This document shows positions 48,948-51,084 of a stretch of DNA of 51,084 bases, piece by piece. Numbering within the stretch: position 1 is the stretch's first letter; every line of letters begins with the position of its first letter. Both the position numbers and the translations under genes were made by a program. The notes below the pieces were generated by a model. That model did not search any database, was not told the origin of the DNA, and saw only the letters and a list, made by a program, of their open reading frames with translations. The DNA lies in the NCBI GenBank assembly GCA_017505745.1, contig JAFVOP010000034.1, positions 1 to 51,084 on the forward strand, written 5' to 3'. Source of the DNA: Clostridia bacterium. GTDB lineage: Bacteria; Bacillota; Clostridia; Oscillospirales; CAG-272.

Positions 48948-49331
48948 TTACGGATCTAAACCAAGGAATATTATGGAAAAATCTTCTGACATATGAATTT
49001 CATACGCACAATCATCAGAAGCAGATTCCATATAATGTGTTTGCACGCGTATAATATATTCATTGTTTTCTTTAGTGACGGATTCCATAAAATCGGTGTC
49101 TATCCAAATGAAAAGATGTGTTCCGTTGTCCCCAAAAACGGATAATCGGTCTTCTACCGCTTCAAGAACGATTTTTTTAATGAAATAGTTTTCTTGTTCC
49201 GTTAGATTATCATTATCCGAATAGCAGGAGGGAGAAAGGAAGACAAATCTTGCCGCACAAGATAGCGCAACGGATATAACAATTATTGAGGCAACTATTA
49301 TTGCAATTATCAATATTGGTTTCTTTTTCAT
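48948..49331 (-). CDS. Cassette gene 1: small exported or anchored protein, unknown (127 aa)
   Basis: The product begins MKKKPILIIAIIVASIIVI, a membrane helix or signal peptide, followed by ALSC (Cys25), which loosely resembles a lipobox. The exposed part is acidic, with NLTEQENYFIKKIVLEAVEDR early and ESVTKENNEYIIRVQTHYME later. I recognise no family. AAAAGGAG precedes the ATG. Base use is AT-rich. The gene is held between repeat A (directly after its stop codon) and repeat B (which carries its promoter), exactly like the unrelated gene at 49971-50684. Confidence 0.75.
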   Translation of the reverse strand: MKKKPILIIAIIVASIIVISVALSCAARFVFLSPSCYSDNDNLTEQENYFIKKIVLEAVEDRLSVFGDNGTHLFIWIDTDFMESVTKENNEYIIRVQTHYMESASDDCAYEIHMSEDFSIIFLGLDP

Positions 49332-49380
49332 TTTGTGATCTCCTTTTCCGTGTTAATGGGGACGCCTATCCTTTTATTCT

Positions 49381-49409
49381 ATTATACCACAACTTTGTAA
49401 ACATTTCAA
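49381..49409 (-). promoter_or_regulatory. Promoter in repeat B, copy 1
   Basis: Minus strand TTGAAA (49404-49409), 17-nt spacer, TATAAT (49381-49386); identical elements and spacing in copy 2. Confidence 0.82.
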
Positions 49410-49478
49410 CTGTTTCGATAGTTCAAATCTGTCCAAAACGCCTTTGCATCTATGGCTTGGTAAATAAATTTTGAATGT

Positions 49479-49567
49479 GTAGGGGCGACCTGCGGTCGCC
49501 CGCGGGCGTTCAATGAACGCCCCTACGGCGGTTATTCGGTTTCGGGCGATTCGTGAATCGCCCCTAC
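49479..49567. repeat. REP-like triple palindrome in repeat B, copy 1
   Basis: GTAGGGGCGACC...GGTCGCCC, CGGGCGTTC...GAACGCCCCTAC and CGGGCGATT...AATCGCCCCTAC follow each other. Same family as 18523-18570 and 50810-50898. Confidence 0.8.
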
Positions 49568-49621
49568 ATTGTGGCGGTTCGAATCTGTCCACGGTTTTGC
49601 TCCTGTGGGGAATCTATGAAA

Positions 49622-49800
49622 GTGAAATATTCGGCGTTGCCGAATATGAAATAATTTCCTTACGGAAATTGTGAAATATTGCTCCCGTCGGTCGCAATGT
49701 GAAATGAAATTTGCCCACATTCGCGTCAGCGAATATTTCACATTTGCGAAGCAAATATTTCACAGCGAAGCTATTTCACTTGCCTGAAGGGCAAATTTCG
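49622..49800. repeat. Array of small hairpins separated by GTGAAAT, copy 1
   Basis: Stems ATTCGG/CCGAAT, AATTTCC/GGAAATT, ATTGC/GCAAT, ATTCGC/GCGAAT, ATTTGC/GCAAAT, AGC/GCT follow in a row. Each is framed by GTGAAAT or its complement ATTTCAC, and the direction of that spacer flips midway near 49700. The stems differ from one to the next while the framing heptamer is constant. Confidence 0.8.
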
Positions 49801-49803
49801 TTG

Positions 49804-49835
49804 AAAAAAGCACTTGCCTCGGCAAGTGCTTTTTT
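49804..49835. terminator. Bidirectional terminator between the two cassette units
   Basis: A perfect 15-bp stem AAAAAAGCACTTGCC / GGCAAGTGCTTTTTT with loop TC. Confidence 0.92.
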
Positions 49836-49842
49836 CTGTGAC

Positions 49843-49970
49843 GTGTGGCCGATTTAGATGCACACGAATTTTGCAGAGGGTACAGTAACCCCTTGGCGGT
49901 GATGGGTGTTAAAAGTTCCGCGTTCTACCGGACTTTTAACGCCATGCTTGCAAACGAGGCCTATGTAATT
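49843..49970. repeat. Repeat A, copy 2 (3' flank of cassette gene 2)
   Basis: Begins GTGTGGCCGATTTAGATGCA, includes TTGGCGGTGATGGGTGTTAA and a clear hairpin GTTAAAAGT...ACTTTTAAC (49908-49940), and ends GCAAACGAGGCCTATGTAAT immediately before the stop codon at 49971-49973. Confidence 0.88.
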
Positions 49971-50684
49971 TTACAATTCAATTTTTACTGGTGTCAATTC
50001 GTAGTAATCAGCATATTGATTTCTGCGCGGAGAGATTTTGACAGAGGATTTGCCAATGGTGATTGTACCTATTTGACTAATAAATTCATCTCGTCCATAA
50101 TGCCGCAATTCTTGTTTTGCCCTTAAACATCCATTTACATCAGATACCCGAATCAATGGTATGAATGATACTTCATTATCTATACGAGTGAAAATTTCTA
50201 CGATGTAGTTTTGATTTTCTTTTTTCTTATAAGGTAACAATAATTGCTCGCCGTTTTGAATGACCTCTTCGAAAGTAATTCCAAAAAGTCCTTTCTGTTC
50301 TTCCGACGCTTTCAGCAATGACGCTTTTTTAGTGGATTCCAAAATGAACGAATTTTTTTCTTCAAGTGAGAATCCGTTAAAAATTTCTACATCACAACCT
50401 ATATCCACATAATGATACCAAGAAAACTCTCTGATATTATATCGATTGACATCTTGTACTTGACCGTGAGGAATACACGGCGTAAAATTCAAATATAAAT
50501 GATCAAAACCGTCAAATCCGAAACCTCTATGACGCAAAAGAAATAGTAATCGCTCAATTACATCTAAACATTCCATAGAATCATACTGATATATCTTACC
50601 AATATAGTACGGAGTGGAATTCCCATCGACATTAGGTACATCCGATTCGAATAGACGAATATCTGCTATGAGCTTTGATGCCAT
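49971..50684 (-). CDS. Cassette gene 2: hypothetical soluble protein (237 aa)
   Basis: The product is soluble, with no signal peptide. Recognisable stretches are RLLFLLRHRGFGFDGFDHLYL (positions 45-65), YHYVDIGCDVEIFNGFSLEEK and a C-terminal TITIGKSSVKISPRRNQYAD. I do not recognise a family. Size, composition and isolated position recall immunity-type proteins of polymorphic toxin systems, but no toxin is seen, so this is a guess. AAAGGTGG precedes the ATG. It shares no visible sequence with cassette gene 1, although both sit between the same repeats A and B. Confidence 0.78.
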   Translation of the reverse strand: MASKLIADIRLFESDVPNVDGNSTPYYIGKIYQYDSMECLDVIERLLFLLRHRGFGFDGFDHLYLNFTPCIPHGQVQDVNRYNIREFSWYHYVDIGCDVEIFNGFSLEEKNSFILESTKKASLLKASEEQKGLFGITFEEVIQNGEQLLLPYKKKENQNYIVEIFTRIDNEVSFIPLIRVSDVNGCLRAKQELRHYGRDEFISQIGTITIGKSSVKISPRRNQYADYYELTPVKIEL

Positions 50685-50711
50685 TTGTAATCGCCACCTT
50701 TCTCTTTCTCT

Positions 50712-50740
50712 ATTATATCACAAATTTGTAAACATTTCAA
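50712..50740 (-). promoter_or_regulatory. Promoter in repeat B, copy 2
   Basis: Minus strand TTGAAA (50735-50740), 17-nt spacer, TATAAT (50712-50717), driving cassette gene 2. Confidence 0.82.
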
Positions 50741-50809
50741 CAGTTGCGCCGGTTCAAATCTGTCCAAACTGCCTTTGCATCTATGGCTTGGTAAATAAAT
50801 TTTGAATGT

Positions 50810-50898
50810 GTAGGGGCGACCATTGGTCGCCCGCGGGCGTTCAATGAACGCCCCTACGGCGGTTATTCGGTTTCGGGCGATTCGTGAATCGCCCCTAC
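50810..50898. repeat. REP-like triple palindrome in repeat B, copy 2
   Basis: Same layout as 49479-49567. The first loop changed from CTGC to CATT with its stem kept (GCGACC...GGTCGC). Confidence 0.8.
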
Positions 50899-51084
50899 GG
50901 TGTGGCGGTTCGAATCTGTCCACGGATTTGCTTCTGTGGGGAATCTATGAAAGTGAAATATTCGGCTTACGCCGAATGTGAAATAATTCACTTCGTGAAT
51001 TGTGAAATATTGCTCCTTCGTCGCAATGTGAAATGAAATTTGCCCACATTCGCGTCAGCGAATATTTCACATTTGCGAAGCAAA

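Larger units (their letters stand above)
49376..49803. repeat. Repeat B, copy 1 (5' flank of cassette gene 1)
   Basis: From the promoter (TTCTATTATACCAC) through GCATCTATGGCTTGGTAAAT, a REP-like double palindrome (49479-49567), GGCGGTTCGAATCTGTCCAC, and a hairpin array (49622-49800). It aligns over at least 375 bp with 50708-51084 with few differences. On the minus strand it lies upstream of the gene. Confidence 0.88.
50708..51084. repeat. Repeat B, copy 2 (cut by the window edge)
   Basis: Copy of 49376-49803: promoter, GCATCTATGGCTTGGTAAAT, triple palindrome 50810-50898, and hairpin array from 50952 to the edge. The second hairpin stem is AATTCAC/GTGAATT (50985-51001) instead of AATTTCC/GGAAATT: both arms changed together. 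Confidence 0.88.

Noticed and set aside
49622..49800. CRISPR-like array
   Set aside because: The framing heptamer GTGAAAT is too short, the units are palindromes of 15-25 bp, and the 'spacers' are self-complementary stems. No cas genes are near.
49843..49970. Integron attC site
   Set aside because: Repeat A has a hairpin with GTTAAAA/TTTTAAC ends, but the R''/R' core (GTTRRRY with RYYYAAC at the site's ends) is not met and no integrase is present.

Overview
The window looks like a chromosomal segment of a spore-forming, anaerobic, gut-type Clostridia bacterium of roughly 50% GC. The main evidence is the 3' end of spo0A at the left edge, a complete spoIIE with a Spo0A-box-like site, a PyrK/PyrD (class 1B) pyrimidine operon under a PyrR-type leader, an ECF thiamine transporter under a TPP riboswitch, and many textbook sigma-A promoters (TTGACA, 17 nt, TATAAT). 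No tRNA, rRNA or CRISPR array was seen.

Layout. 0-5.5 kb: spo0A tail, an intergenic repeat pair, a hypothetical gene with a very long hairpin leader, rnpB, a lipoprotein, a zinc phospholipase-C-like protein, an AraC regulator, birA and an RluA-type pseudouridine synthase. 5.5-9 kb: a 1143-residue cell-surface protein. 9-16.3 kb: an SPFH protein, TPP riboswitch-thiT, a galactokinase-family gene in an apparent operon with walJ and rlmH, then prfB without the usual frameshift. 16.3-18.6 kb: an AT-rich accessory island with a HExxH protein, a decayed REP-associated transposase between perfect inverted repeats, and a HAD hydrolase. 18.6-21.5 kb: a chromate-transporter pair, rnhA and a stand-alone E2-like acyltransferase lacking its catalytic histidine.

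21.5-31.3 kb is the pyrimidine operon pyrR-pyrC-carB-pyrK-pyrD-pyrF-pyrE-pyrB. It encodes UMP synthesis except for carA, which is not in the window. Its last gene, pyrB, carries at its C-terminus the zinc-finger domain of the regulatory subunit PyrI. A 413-bp stretch of repeats interrupts the operon between pyrF and pyrE. 31.4-38.3 kb carries carbohydrate-linked genes (GH123/DUF4091-like protein, sugar-phosphate isomerase, FAD-dependent oxidoreductase, PHP phosphatase) around an ECF S-component/PAP2 pair. 38.3-39.7 kb is the classic rpsF-ssb-rpsR operon. 39.7-48.7 kb holds a secreted ComEC-like hydrolase, a short-chain dehydrogenase overlapping a VanY-type peptidase, a SLOG-fold protein, spoIIE, a MATE transporter broken by an in-frame stop, and a DUF4886 protein.

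The right end (48.8-51.08 kb, cut by the window edge) is the most unusual part. Two unrelated AT-rich genes sit in the same orientation, each between the same two conserved sequences: repeat A starts right after the stop codon, and repeat B supplies the promoter, REP-like palindromes and an array of small hairpins. Between the two B copies the hairpin stems change in a compensatory way. This looks like a cassette-type array in which only the gene body is swapped; no recombinase is visible in the window.
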